Shown: piece after piece, positions 34,931 through 43,462 of the stretch
Numbering within the stretch: position 1 is the first letter of the stretch
Layout of the letters: every line of letters starts with the position of its first letter
NCBI GenBank assembly: GCA_025362495.1
Contig: JANYGI010000154.1
Span: forward strand, 1 to 64,000
Direction of reading: 5' to 3'
Length of the DNA: 64,000 bases
DNA from: Byssovorax sp.
GTDB lineage: Bacteria; Myxococcota_A; Polyangia; Polyangiales; Polyangiaceae
Notes under the pieces: generated by a model
The model's database searches: none
Told to the model about the DNA's origin: nothing
The model's input: the letters and a program-made list of their open reading frames with translations, nothing else
Program-made: the position numbers and the translations under genes

Positions 34931-35710
34931 TCACACGCGGCTGTCGGGCGCGTGGTCGTGGACGCCGCGCCCGTTGACGAAGGCGTAGATGGCGCACGCG
35001 AAGATCCCGAAGCTCGGGATCAGCATCGTCGCGTGGCGCAGGTGAACGACGATCGTCGCCCCCGCGACGGCGCCGAGCATGAACGATCCGGCGATGGTGG
35101 CGAGCAGCGCGACCTTCACGATCGCCGGCTTTTCCGGGCTGGGATGGCCGAACGAGAGCCGCACGTGGACCCGCTCCGAGAGGGTGCCGCGCCAGTAACG
35201 GAACCAGCGCGCCGCCTCGATGCCGAGATCGGTGACGACGCCGGTGAGGTGCGTCGTTCGCACGACCGCGCCCGAGAGCCGCGTGACCAGGCTGTTCTGC
35301 ATGCCCATCGCGGCGCAGAGGATCGCGGCCTCGGCGTCCTGCACGCGCGGGTGCTCCGCCGTCGTCAGCCGCGAGAGCAGCATGAACACCACGAGCAACG
35401 CGCCCTCGCAGAAGAGCGCGAAGCTGTAGGCGTAGGGCACCTTCCGGAAGAAATCGCTCTCGATGGCCATGCTCGCGGCGAAGGCGCCGGCGAAGAAGGC
35501 GACGATCATCGTCATCGCGGCGGCCGCCGCGTGAAACTCCACCGCGGCGAGGTCGTTGGCGAGGCGGCCGACGTTGCCGGTGACGTGCGACGTGAACGAG
35601 CCGATCAGCAGGTATCCCGCCGAGTTCACGAACCCGCCGATGAAGGCGAGGTACCCCGCGATGATGCGGTTCTGATGGTTGGAGCGGCTGGGGCCTTGAT
35701 GCTGGAACAT
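34931..35710 (-). CDS. DUF1275 (YoaK-type) membrane protein
   Basis: 259 aa starting MFQHQGPSRSNHQNRI. Hydrophobic helices and the family motifs AFIGGFVNSAGYLLIGSFTS, HVTGNVGRLANDL, GMQNSLVTRLSGAVVRTTHL and TGVVTDLGIE define DUF1275. These are inner-membrane proteins with about six helices, sometimes suggested as transporters; the substrate is unknown. The frame is open upstream to 35908 without similarity. ATG 35710 gives the usual family length. Confidence 0.88.
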   Translation of the reverse strand: MFQHQGPSRSNHQNRIIAGYLAFIGGFVNSAGYLLIGSFTSHVTGNVGRLANDLAAVEFHAAAAAMTMIVAFFAGAFAASMAIESDFFRKVPYAYSFALFCEGALLVVFMLLSRLTTAEHPRVQDAEAAILCAAMGMQNSLVTRLSGAVVRTTHLTGVVTDLGIEAARWFRYWRGTLSERVHVRLSFGHPSPEKPAIVKVALLATIAGSFMLGAVAGATIVVHLRHATMLIPSFGIFACAIYAFVNGRGVHDHAPDSRV

Positions 35711-35947
35711 GAGGCGACGGAGAGGATCCCCGCGGCGTGAGGCCCGCGGAACGGACGAGCGAGCGCCGGGGATCGACGAGCGCGCTCCCCCGGTCCTACG
35801 GCGCGCGGCGGCATCGAGCAAGCCCAACGTCACGGCGGATCCGTCGATTGCAGCGGGCCAGCGGATCGGTCCAGGACGCCGGATGGCGGCGCGCGGCATC
35901 CAAGGCACAACCCCTCACGGGCCTCGCGGCTGCCACGGAGACAGTCC

Positions 35948-37006
35948 ATGCTTCATCGGCTGCGGATCGCGGCGTTCCTGCCTCTGCTGGTGCTCCCGAT
36001 CTTCGCGGAGCCTGGATGCGTTGGCGAGCTGGACTCTTCACCTTGTCGGGGCCGTGACGGCGTGTCGCGAGAGGCCGACTCGGTCACCGCACGGGCGGCG
36101 CCGAGCTGCGCCGGGAACACGGGAGCGATCCTCACGACCTACCAGGGAGTCCTGTTCTACTCGAATGGATCCTGCACCGGGACCTGGGGGGGAGCGTACC
36201 AGTGTCCCGACGCGGTGAAGCGGTACAATCGACATCAGGACTGGCACGGTAACGCCAGCACCTACTGCGACGCCGCGGCCCTCCGCGAGCGTAACCTGAT
36301 CTTGCTGCCCAACGAGTACGACTCTCCCGGCCTCGACGGCGACATCATCGCCTTCGACGGCGCGAGCTGCGGCAAGGGCGTCGGGCACGTGGGCGTGCGC
36401 TGCGGGACGCCCGACGCGACGCACTGGCTCCTCTGCGATCAGAACCGCACCTCGCGGCCCGCGGACGATCCTCTCCGCCTGACGCGGCGCGGGGGAGCAC
36501 TGGACTCCTTCACGCCGCATTGCCTCGTGTGCGGCGCGAGCCGGCCCGGCTGGGACTTCAGCGACGCCGTCGGCCTCGGCTCGGGCAACCACGGCTTCTC
36601 GCTCGTCGACATGCGCCTCGTCTCCGCAGATTCGGCGGCAATCCGGCTCGATCCAGGCGATTCGACTCCCCAGCTCCTGTCGCCCTCGGGCCTGCGGCTG
36701 AACCCCGATCCCGGGGCGGGTGGCTATGGAAGACTCCATGTCTTCCTCCGCGCCGGCGTGGACGTTCGCGGGCTCCGCGTCCATTTCACCACCGCGGGCG
36801 ATCCTGCCTGGGACGAGGCCAAAGCGCAATCGGCCCTGGTCCCCTGGAACGGCGGCTGGAACGAGGTCATCGTCGATCTCGCCGCGAACCCGCGCTGGGT
36901 CAGCGGCGACCGGATCGATCAGATCAGGATCGATCCCCTGAAGAAAGGCTATCTCCCCGGTGAAAGAGGCTTCCTCGATCTCGACTGGATCCGCTTCGAT
37001 CGCTGA
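35948..37006 (+). CDS. Secreted CHAP-like domain protein
   Basis: 352 aa. The N-terminal signal ends near PIFAEPGC, a poor lipobox. Residues ~62-160 read as a CHAP-like (NlpC/P60 clan) domain: GVLFYSNGSCTGTWGGAYQC with the putative nucleophile C86 in YQCPDAVKRY, WHGNASTYCD, then GDIIAFD and the His in GHVGV (H147). The C-terminal ~150 residues look like a beta-sandwich binding domain (RLHVFLRAGVDVRGLRVHF; GERGFLDLDWIRFDR). It is a likely peptidoglycan hydrolase or amidase, secreted or surface-bound. Divergent from the DUF1275 gene with 237 bp between. Confidence 0.7.
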   Translation: MLHRLRIAAFLPLLVLPIFAEPGCVGELDSSPCRGRDGVSREADSVTARAAPSCAGNTGAILTTYQGVLFYSNGSCTGTWGGAYQCPDAVKRYNRHQDWHGNASTYCDAAALRERNLILLPNEYDSPGLDGDIIAFDGASCGKGVGHVGVRCGTPDATHWLLCDQNRTSRPADDPLRLTRRGGALDSFTPHCLVCGASRPGWDFSDAVGLGSGNHGFSLVDMRLVSADSAAIRLDPGDSTPQLLSPSGLRLNPDPGAGGYGRLHVFLRAGVDVRGLRVHFTTAGDPAWDEAKAQSALVPWNGGWNEVIVDLAANPRWVSGDRIDQIRIDPLKKGYLPGERGFLDLDWIRFDR

Positions 37007-37062
37007 GCCCGACAATTGGCCTTGAGCAGCCCCGGCGGCTCGGCTAGCGTCCGCGGTCGCCC

Positions 37063-37809
37063 ATGCCGGAAGTGCACACCCTCGCGCCGGAAGACTGCTC
37101 TTCGCGCTTCTTCCTCGATCGCGACCGGCTCCGCGCCCTCGCGCTCTCGCGACGCGCCGGTTACCGCGCCGCGGGCCCCTATCCTCACGCCGTGTTCGAG
37201 GGCTTTCTCGGCGCTGAAATCGCCGCTCCGCTGGCCGCGAGGTTCCCCGGCCCCGAGCACCCGGGGTGGATGCGGCGCGACTATCGCGAGCAGGCCGCGC
37301 GGCTCGGTCAGCTCCAGCGTACCGGCTTTGCCGGCGTCGACGTCGGTCTACGCCACCTGCTCTCCGAGCTCTCCGGCATGGCCTTCCTCGATTTCCTCTC
37401 GACCCTCACCGGGATCGAGGGCTTGATCCCCGACGCCCATTTCCGCGGCGCGGGTCCTTCTCTCACGCTGCCCGGCGGTCACCTCGCCTTGCACGCCGAC
37501 TTCAACCGTGATCGCACCCGTCACCTCGAGCGAAAGCTCACGGTGATCTACTATCTCGGCCACGACTGGCATCCTTCCTGGGGCGGCGCGCTCGAGCTCT
37601 GGGACGCCCCGCGCACCCGCTGTGAAGCCAGCTATCTGCCCGTCCTCGATCGCTTGATCGTGATGGATCATGGCGATACGTACTGGCACGGTCACCCCGC
37701 TCCTCTGGCGTGTCCGGAAGGTCGCCATCGTGCCTCGGTGTCGGCGTATTACTACGTCGCCGCCCCGTCGCCCGACGAGGACAGCGCGCATGGAGCCATC
37801 TGGGCGTGA
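37063..37809 (+). CDS. 2-oxoglutarate/Fe(II)-dependent oxygenase family protein
   Basis: 248 aa. HADFN (H144, D146) and the distal WHGHPAPL (H209 or H211) form the HxD..H iron triad; RHRASVSAYYY supplies the Arg that binds 2-oxoglutarate. PGGHLALHADFN and RKLTVIYYLGHDWHPSWGGAL are typical of the prolyl-4-hydroxylase-like subgroup. It would hydroxylate a protein, peptide or small molecule. It follows the CHAP-like gene by 56 bp on the same strand, so they may be cotranscribed, and converges with the ADP-ribosylglycohydrolase gene 9 bp downstream. Confidence 0.8.
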   Translation: MPEVHTLAPEDCSSRFFLDRDRLRALALSRRAGYRAAGPYPHAVFEGFLGAEIAAPLAARFPGPEHPGWMRRDYREQAARLGQLQRTGFAGVDVGLRHLLSELSGMAFLDFLSTLTGIEGLIPDAHFRGAGPSLTLPGGHLALHADFNRDRTRHLERKLTVIYYLGHDWHPSWGGALELWDAPRTRCEASYLPVLDRLIVMDHGDTYWHGHPAPLACPEGRHRASVSAYYYVAAPSPDEDSAHGAIWA

Positions 37810-37818
37810 CGCGCTGCC

Positions 37819-38955
37819 TCAGCCGAGCGCGGCCATCTTGACCTGGTAGCTCTTCTCTTCGTCGGTCAGCTCGCGCTCGCGCTCGATGAAGCCGTCGCGT
37901 CGCTCGGGCGCCCCGTCGCGCGTCACGAGCGCGTCGGCGTAGACCTCGAGCCGGGGCCCGTCGCGCAGGCGATCGACGGGGATCCATGCGGTACCGAAGC
38001 GCGCCCCGAGCAGCCCGCCGGCGATGGCGCCCACGGTGTCGGTGTCCTGCCCCTGGCCCATGATCGACGCGAGCAGATCGGGCGGCGATCCGCTGGGAAA
38101 CAAGCCCACCGCGAGCCCGTGCAGGCCGCCGAGGATCGCGAAGCCCTGGTTGACGTGCGCCCGCGTGAAGCCGCGCGCGAGGTGGGGCTTGGCGCGCTCC
38201 GAGAGCGTGGCGCGCATGCCCGCGAGGCCCTCCGGGAGCGCGGAGAAGAGCGCGCGGATCTCCTGTGAAACCAGGTGTTTCCCGCTGCGATCGATGCCCC
38301 ACCCGGGGCGGTGCTCGATCCACTCGAGCTCCACCGCGGCGACGTCGTCGGCGAGGCGCGCGCGCACCGCGGCGGCGTCGTCGCCGTTGATCAGCAGCGC
38401 GGCGCTGTGGGCCACCGCGTAGGCGATCGCGCCGGCGCGCACATCGCCGTGCGTGACGAGGCTCGACTCCATCGCGACCTGCGCGAGCTCTTCCGGTTTG
38501 TCGCGGTAGATGGCGCCGAGCGGCGCGATCCGCATCGCCGCGCCCATGCCCGCCGACGCGCTCCCGGCGTGCTCGGGCGGAGCGCCGCGCGCGAGCTTGT
38601 GCACCGCCTGCTGGAAATTGCGCCCGTAGCCGCGCATCGCGCCCCGCTGCATCCCGACGACGAGCCACTCGGCCCAGCGCGCCGGCGACCACGGCCCACC
38701 GAGGCAGACCGCGATCAGCGCGAGCGCTTGCTGCGTGTCGTCCGAGTGGATCCCGAGCGGCCGGAGTCGACGCCGCACCTCGCGCGCCGGCTGGATCCGA
38801 TCGAGCGGATACTCGACCGGCAGCGAGGTATACGCGCCGTACACGGCGTCGATGTCGTCCTTGCGCCAGCCTTCGATCGGGCAGCCGAGGACGTCGCCCC
38901 ACGCGAGACCGAGGAGGGTGCCCCGGGCGCGATCCTCCCATGTCGGCATGTCCAT
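37819..38955 (-). CDS. ADP-ribosylglycohydrolase (DraG/ARH) family protein
   Basis: 378 aa starting MDMPTWEDRARGTLLGLAWG. GLAWGDVLGCPIEGW at the N-terminus, the metal motif GIHSDDTQQALA and the C-terminal GQGQDTDTVGAIAGGLLGA give the conserved Asp/Thr set that binds two Mg ions. The family removes ADP-ribose from proteins (Arg, Ser) or cleaves related N-glycosides. It is predicted to be cytoplasmic. No partner ADP-ribosyltransferase (DraT-like) is in the window. Confidence 0.87.
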   Translation of the reverse strand: MDMPTWEDRARGTLLGLAWGDVLGCPIEGWRKDDIDAVYGAYTSLPVEYPLDRIQPAREVRRRLRPLGIHSDDTQQALALIAVCLGGPWSPARWAEWLVVGMQRGAMRGYGRNFQQAVHKLARGAPPEHAGSASAGMGAAMRIAPLGAIYRDKPEELAQVAMESSLVTHGDVRAGAIAYAVAHSAALLINGDDAAAVRARLADDVAAVELEWIEHRPGWGIDRSGKHLVSQEIRALFSALPEGLAGMRATLSERAKPHLARGFTRAHVNQGFAILGGLHGLAVGLFPSGSPPDLLASIMGQGQDTDTVGAIAGGLLGARFGTAWIPVDRLRDGPRLEVYADALVTRDGAPERRDGFIERERELTDEEKSYQVKMAALG

Positions 38956-39173
38956 GATCCTATCTTCGCTCGGTCCGAGCGATCCCGGTAGATATCGGCG
39001 ACCGGTTGTTTCGGAGCGTCAGATTGGTGGCGCTCGCTCGGCGCCCCGCTACGAGCGCGAGCCGCGGATGGATTGGCAGGGCGGGGTCGAGGCGGCGCAC
39101 CGGGCTTCGATACACGATCTCGACGCCGATCTGTGATGGATCGAGCGCGCTTCCGCCGCTTGGCCGAGGCGGC

Positions 39174-40124
39174 TCATCGAGCCGAGGCGCGGGCTGCCCA
39201 CGCGGCGTGTCCCACCTCGGCAAAATCGCCCCACGAAGCGCCGTCGATCGGAGCTTCCAGAACAGCACGCTCGTCCCCCCGCACGACGGATCCGGTGAGC
39301 GCCCGCACCGCGAACGAGGCGACGAGCGCGTCGCCGCCCAGCCACAGGCCATCGGCCGCGACCGCGACGTCGATCCAGCCCACCGGCACGCGCCGCCCCG
39401 CGACGAGCTCGAGCCCCGCCGGGACGGGATCGCGCGGATCGCTGATCGGCGCGACGATCCGGCGATCGTCGGGCAGCGCCGCAGGATCACGTCGTGCCCC
39501 CGCGCGCGCCGCGACGGCCTCGATCACGCGCAGCGCGAGCGCCGCGGGATCGACCTCGCCGAGCGCCAGCGGCTCCTTGCCGCGATGGCGATCGATCGCG
39601 CGCTCCTCCTCTGCACGGAGCGCGGAGGGCAGCGCGATCGTCGCGTCGAGCCCGGCGAAGACCTCGATCACGACGCGGCCGTCCGGCAGCGCCTCGAAGC
39701 CGAGCAGCGCCGCGGGGCGATGCTGGATCGCGATCCACTCGCGCCCGAAGTAGTGCGCCGGCGCGCCGCCGCGCGAGAGCCCCTGCAGAAAGCCACGGAC
39801 GTTGCGGTTGAGCAGCGTGCGCGCCGTGGCGTCGGGCGCGAGCGCGGCCACGTGCGGGAGCGCCAGCGTCCACACGAGGGCGTGTTGCCCGATGTACCCG
39901 GCTGTCCCCGTCGTGCAACGTCGGAGCACAGGCGTACCCGCTGTGGCACACGCGGCGAGATCGACGACGCGGCCCGCGCGCTGGAGGGCGCCGAGCACCA
40001 CGGCTGGCCCCTCGACGAGGCTCGCCGTGATCGCCGCCTCGCCGCCCTCGGTGAGCGCGAGCATCGCCGGCGCGAGCCCGAGCGCTTCGACGAGAGATCG
40101 CCGCGCGGGTTCGACGATCCGCAC
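39174..40124 (-). CDS. Lipoate-protein ligase A-like (biotin/lipoyl ligase family), divergent
   Basis: 316 aa from GTG 40124 (VRIVEPARRSLVEAL). VLRRCTTGTAGYIGQHALVW occupies the place of the RRxTGGxxVxH block of lipoyl/biotin ligases, and FGREWIAIQHRPAALLGFE follows in the right order. The usual His and the catalytic Lys block are not recognisable. It may therefore be a divergent or non-ligase member. C-terminal ~90 residues are Asp/Arg-rich with GWIDVAVAADGLWLGGDAL. It starts 9 bp after the zinc-ribbon gene on the same strand. Confidence 0.5.
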   Translation of the reverse strand: MRIVEPARRSLVEALGLAPAMLALTEGGEAAITASLVEGPAVVLGALQRAGRVVDLAACATAGTPVLRRCTTGTAGYIGQHALVWTLALPHVAALAPDATARTLLNRNVRGFLQGLSRGGAPAHYFGREWIAIQHRPAALLGFEALPDGRVVIEVFAGLDATIALPSALRAEEERAIDRHRGKEPLALGEVDPAALALRVIEAVAARAGARRDPAALPDDRRIVAPISDPRDPVPAGLELVAGRRVPVGWIDVAVAADGLWLGGDALVASFAVRALTGSVVRGDERAVLEAPIDGASWGDFAEVGHAAWAARASAR

Positions 40125-40132
40125 CGAGGCGT

Positions 40133-40531
40133 CTAGCGACGAGCGAGCAGGGCGCGCGCCAGCTTGCGCTTCTGGAGCTGCCCGCGGCGCAGCACCCAGA
40201 TGCGGACTGCGCGCCCCGCGGCCACGTAGATCACCCACCAGAGCGCGACGCCCGCCGCGAGCGAGGCCCCCGCGCCGATGAACGACCAGGGCCGGTCGAA
40301 GCCGACCGAGTTGCGCACGCCGATCACCATCACGAAGAAGCCGGCGAAGATCGCGAGGAAGCGGACGATCATCCCGCGGCGCGCGCCGTAGTCGACGCGC
40401 TGCTGCTTCCACACCGCGTCCGGGAGGTTCTGAGCGCGGGCGTCGGACGTGTGGATCAGGACCCCGCCGCACGTGTCGCAGCGGAAGCCGCCGGGCGAAA
40501 CCTCGTTACATTTGGTGCAGATCTTGACCAC
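40133..40531 (-). CDS. Small zinc-ribbon membrane protein
   Basis: 132 aa from a GTG start. It begins VKICTKCNEVSPGGFRCDTC, giving two CxxC pairs that form a zinc ribbon, followed by two hydrophobic helices (~53-72 and ~82-105) and a basic tail RRGQLQKRKLARALLARR. No named family is recognised. It is probably an inner-membrane protein with a cytoplasmic Zn ribbon. Its start codon lies only 5 bp from that of the divergent FGE-like gene, so the promoters must lie inside the neighbouring reading frames or one start is misplaced. Confidence 0.65.
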   Translation of the reverse strand: MVKICTKCNEVSPGGFRCDTCGGVLIHTSDARAQNLPDAVWKQQRVDYGARRGMIVRFLAIFAGFFVMVIGVRNSVGFDRPWSFIGAGASLAAGVALWWVIYVAAGRAVRIWVLRRGQLQKRKLARALLARR

Positions 40532-40536
40532 GGGCT

Positions 40537-41415
40537 ATGCATAGCACGGTGGTCGAACCGGCAAACCTGCTCGCGATCTTGAACGATCCCGCCGCTTCCC
40601 TCGACGAGCGGGGCGCGGCGGGCGACGCGCTCGCGGCGATCGGCGATCCGCGGGCCACCGCCGTCGATCGCGTGCTCATCCCCGAAGGCCCGTTCCTCTT
40701 TGGCGAGAGCGGGCAGGCGGACCCGAGCACAGCGCGGCGAGTGTTCCTGTCAACCTACGCGATCGATCGTTACCCGGTCACCGTCGCGGCCTACGCCGAG
40801 TTCATCGCGGCCGGCGGATACCGTGAGCGCCGGCTGTGGTCGCGCGCCGGCTGGCGCTTTCGAAGCGAGAAAGGCCTCACAAAACCGAGGTTCTGGGGCG
40901 AACCCGAGTGGGCGATGTACCTGGTCCCGAACCACCCCGTCGTCGGCGTGAGCGCCCACGAAGCCGAGGCGTACGCGGCCTTCCGCGGCGCGCGGCTGCC
41001 GAGCGAGGCCGAGTGGGAGAAGGCGGCCCGCGGCACCGATGGACGCCGGTTTCCCTGGGGAAACGAGTGGATCGACGACGCCTGCGGGGTGCGGGGCCAG
41101 GGCCCGCGCGGCACCCTCCCGATCGGCGCGTACCCGCGCGGGAGCAGCCCGTACGGCCTCTTCGATGTGGTCGGCTGCGTCTGGCAGTGGTGCGCCGACG
41201 CGGCCGACGACGACGCCGAGCCCGGCGACGAGGATCCGTTCCTCGATCCCGACGACTACGAGGAAGGCGCGAAGCGCGTCACGAAGGGCGGCGGCTGGAA
41301 CAACCTCGCGTGGAGCATCTCGTGCCCGGGTCGCAACGGTTACCCGCCTGACGCGCAGTTCTCGAATCTCGGCTTTCGCTGCGCTGCAGGGTCCGACCTC
41401 ACCCGAACGGGTTGA
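40537..41415 (+). CDS. Formylglycine-generating-enzyme-like (SUMF1) domain protein lacking active-site cysteines
   Basis: 292 aa. An N-terminal ~45 residues (LLAILNDPAASLDERGAAGD) precede a FGE-sulfatase fold: IPEGPFLFGE, YAIDRYPVTVAAYAEFI, PVVGVSAHEAEAYAAFRGAR, LPSEAEWEKAARGTDGRRFP, WGNEW, FDVVGCVWQWCAD and SNLGFRCA. In true FGE two Cys follow KGGS in a MCxxxxC arrangement; the matching stretch here is KGGGWNNLAWSIS, without them. It is therefore unlikely to make formylglycine and more likely a C-type-lectin-like binding or EgtB-related member. Divergent from the zinc-ribbon gene. Confidence 0.75.
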   Translation: MHSTVVEPANLLAILNDPAASLDERGAAGDALAAIGDPRATAVDRVLIPEGPFLFGESGQADPSTARRVFLSTYAIDRYPVTVAAYAEFIAAGGYRERRLWSRAGWRFRSEKGLTKPRFWGEPEWAMYLVPNHPVVGVSAHEAEAYAAFRGARLPSEAEWEKAARGTDGRRFPWGNEWIDDACGVRGQGPRGTLPIGAYPRGSSPYGLFDVVGCVWQWCADAADDDAEPGDEDPFLDPDDYEEGAKRVTKGGGWNNLAWSISCPGRNGYPPDAQFSNLGFRCAAGSDLTRTG

Positions 41416-41440
41416 CTCCGTTGGCAGCAGCGCCTAGGAG
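41412..41440 (+). promoter_or_regulatory. Possible sigma-70-type promoter of the isc operon
   Basis: TTGACT (41412-41417), 17 bp, TAGGAG (41435-41440). The -35 is good and the -10 is poor. It ends upstream of the 41453-41474 dyad, so the dyad would sit in the early transcript. This does not fit the classic MerR arrangement, and an alternative promoter overlapping the dyad cannot be excluded. Confidence 0.3.
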
Positions 41441-41452
41441 TGACCTTAGGTA

Positions 41453-41474
41453 ACCCTCACGCATACGTGAGGGT
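41453..41474. promoter_or_regulatory. 22-bp dyad, candidate operator of the isc regulator
   Basis: ACCCTCACG (41453-41461), spacer CATA, CGTGAGGGT (41466-41474): a perfect 9-bp inverted repeat ending 15 bp before the regulator's ATG. Length and symmetry fit a MerR-family operator such as the SoxR dyad. The binding protein is inferred to be the adjacent MerR-type regulator. Confidence 0.6.
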
Positions 41475-41489
41475 CAGGGTTCACCGCCG

Positions 41490-42119
41490 ATGCGACCTAT
41501 CCGCCACCTCCCCGTAGCCCCGCCGGCGCCCGCGTCGTGCACGTCCGCTGTCGACGACAGCGTGCTGGCGTTCGCGGACGAAGCGATCGACGTACGCGAC
41601 GACGCGGGCGAGGCGCTGCTCCAGGTCGGCGACATCGCGAAGGTGAGCGGCAAGACGGTCCGGGCCATCCACCACTATGAAGAGGTGGGCCTGCTCCAGC
41701 CGCACGCCCGCTCGAAGGGGCGTTATCGCCTCTACGACCAGGCCGCCGTCAACCGCGTCCGCTGGATTGGCAAGCTCCACGATCTCGGCCTTTCGCTGTC
41801 GCAGATCCAGGAGATCGTCCGCACCTGGGAGGCCGCCCCCTCGGCCCCCGACGCGATGAGCCGGATGCGCGCCGTCTACCAGCAAAAGCTGGAAGAGACG
41901 CGCGCCCAGATCGCGCACCTGGCCTCCCTGGAGCGGGAGCTCGAGGCCAGCATTGGTTACCTCGACGACTGCGACACCGTCTGCGACCCGGCCGAGCTCG
42001 TCCGGGCCTGCACCAACTGCAACCATCACGACAAGAGTCGACCCGAGCCGGAGCTCGTGTCGGGCCTCCACGGCGGGAACGGCCGCGCCGCCGCCGTGCG
42101 AGCGCGCGTCACGCCCTGA
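41490..42119 (+). CDS. MerR-family regulator heading the isc operon, with C-terminal Cys cluster
   Basis: 209 aa. After a ~40-residue Pro/Asp-rich N-terminus comes the MerR winged helix: [20 protein letters not shown] and [20 protein letters not shown] (residues ~43-82), then a long coiled-coil dimer helix (~120-155). The C-terminus carries C161-x3-C165-x8-C174-x2-C177 followed by NHHD, able to bind an Fe-S cluster or Zn. It is the first gene of the isc operon, 29 bp before iscS, where IscR (Rrf2 family) stands in many bacteria; no Rrf2 protein is here. The inferred role is Fe-S or redox sensing control of isc through the dyad upstream. A metal or oxidative-stress sensor of SoxR kind is the alternative. 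Confidence 0.8.
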   Translation: MRPIRHLPVAPPAPASCTSAVDDSVLAFADEAIDVRDDAGEALLQVGDIAKVSGKTVRAIHHYEEVGLLQPHARSKGRYRLYDQAAVNRVRWIGKLHDLGLSLSQIQEIVRTWEAAPSAPDAMSRMRAVYQQKLEETRAQIAHLASLERELEASIGYLDDCDTVCDPAELVRACTNCNHHDKSRPEPELVSGLHGGNGRAAAVRARVTP

Positions 42120-42148
42120 AGCCGGAGCTTCACCGAGAGAGAACGACC

Positions 42149-43372
42149 ATGGCTGTCAAGACCCCCATCTACATGGACTACCACGCGACGACCCCCGTCG
42201 ATCCGCGGGTGCTCGACGCGATGCTGCCGTACTTCAACGAGAAGTTCGGTAACGCGGCCAGCCGCAGCCACATCTACGGCTGGACGGCCGAAGAGGCCGT
42301 GTCCACGTCGCGCGAGAAGATCGCCGCTCTGATCGGCGCCTCGAACCCGAAGGAGATCGTCTTCACGTCGGGCGCGACCGAGGCCGACAACATGGCCCTG
42401 AAGGGCGTGGCCGAGTTCTACAAGGACAAGGGCAACCACATCATCACCACGGTGATCGAGCACAAGGCCATCCTCGACACGTGCAAGCGTCTCGAAAAAG
42501 AGGGCTTCCAGGTCACGTACCTGCCTGTCGACGAAAAGGGCATGGTCAGCGCCGAGTCGGTCGAGAAGGCCATCACCGACAAGACGATCCTCGTGAGCGT
42601 GATGCTCGCCAACAACGAGGTCGGCACGGTGCAGCCCATCGCCGAGATCGGGAAGATCACCCGCGCTCGCGGCGTGCTCTTCCACAGCGACGCGGTCCAG
42701 GGCATCGGCAAGGTGCCGTTCAACGTCGAGGCGATGAACGTGGATCTGGCCTCGATCACCGCCCACAAGATGTACGGGCCCAAGGGCATCGGCGCGCTCT
42801 ACGTGCGGCGGTCCAGGCCCCGCGTGCGCATCACGGCGCAGATGGACGGCGGAGGCCACGAGTTCGGCATGCGCTCGGGCACCCTCAACGTGCCTGGTAT
42901 CGTCGGCTTCGGCCGCGCGGCAGAGCTGATGATCACCGACGGCGCCGAGGACGCGAAGAAGCTCGTCGCTCTCCGCGATCACCTCTACAAGCGCCTCACC
43001 ACCGAGCTCGAGTCGGTCAACCTCAACGGCTCGTGGGAGCACCGTTTGCCCGGCAACCTCAACGTCTCGTTCAGCTTCGTCGAGGGCGAAGCGATGCTGA
43101 TGGCCATCAAGGACGTCTGCGTTTCCAGCGGCTCGGCCTGCACCAGCGCCAGCCTCGAGCCCTCGTACGTGCTCCACGCCATGGGCATCGGCGACGACCT
43201 CGCCCACTCGTCGATCCGCTTCGGCCTCGGCCGCTTCAACACCCTGGAAGAGGTCGACTACGTCGCCGACCTCGTGATCAGCAAGGTCAACGGGCTGCGG
43301 GAGATGTCTCCCCTCTACGAGATGCACAAGGAGGGAATCGACCTCTCCACCGTGCAGTGGGCAGCACATTAG
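42149..43372 (+). CDS. iscS: Cysteine desulfurase IscS
   Basis: 407 aa. [34 protein letters not shown], the PLP Lys K207 in [25 protein letters not shown] and the persulfide Cys C331 in [17 protein letters not shown] are all in place. The full-length C-terminus for IscU docking (EEVDYVADL.., ending VQWAAH) is present. It provides sulphur from cysteine for Fe-S assembly in the cytoplasm. Preceded by a GAGAGA site. It sits between the MerR-type regulator and iscU. Confidence 0.98.
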   Translation: MAVKTPIYMDYHATTPVDPRVLDAMLPYFNEKFGNAASRSHIYGWTAEEAVSTSREKIAALIGASNPKEIVFTSGATEADNMALKGVAEFYKDKGNHIITTVIEHKAILDTCKRLEKEGFQVTYLPVDEKGMVSAESVEKAITDKTILVSVMLANNEVGTVQPIAEIGKITRARGVLFHSDAVQGIGKVPFNVEAMNVDLASITAHKMYGPKGIGALYVRRSRPRVRITAQMDGGGHEFGMRSGTLNVPGIVGFGRAAELMITDGAEDAKKLVALRDHLYKRLTTELESVNLNGSWEHRLPGNLNVSFSFVEGEAMLMAIKDVCVSSGSACTSASLEPSYVLHAMGIGDDLAHSSIRFGLGRFNTLEEVDYVADLVISKVNGLREMSPLYEMHKEGIDLSTVQWAAH

Positions 43373-43378
43373 TCTCGA

Positions 43379-43398
43379 TGGGGCCGCAAATGGCCCCA
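43379..43398. promoter_or_regulatory. Hairpin between iscS and iscU
   Basis: TGGGGCC-GCAAAT-GGCCCCA, 7-bp arms with a 6-base loop, 6 bp after the iscS stop in the 90-bp iscS-iscU gap. There is no T-tract after it. It may be a processing or partial termination site that sets the relative levels of regulator-iscS and the scaffold/chaperone genes. The arm sequence is shared with the hairpin at 14936-14955. Confidence 0.5.
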
Positions 43399-43462
43399 TG
43401 CCAGAGGCGCGAGCGCGCCTTTTGTCACCCCGGGTGGCTGAAGATTTTCGAGGAGTACGATC

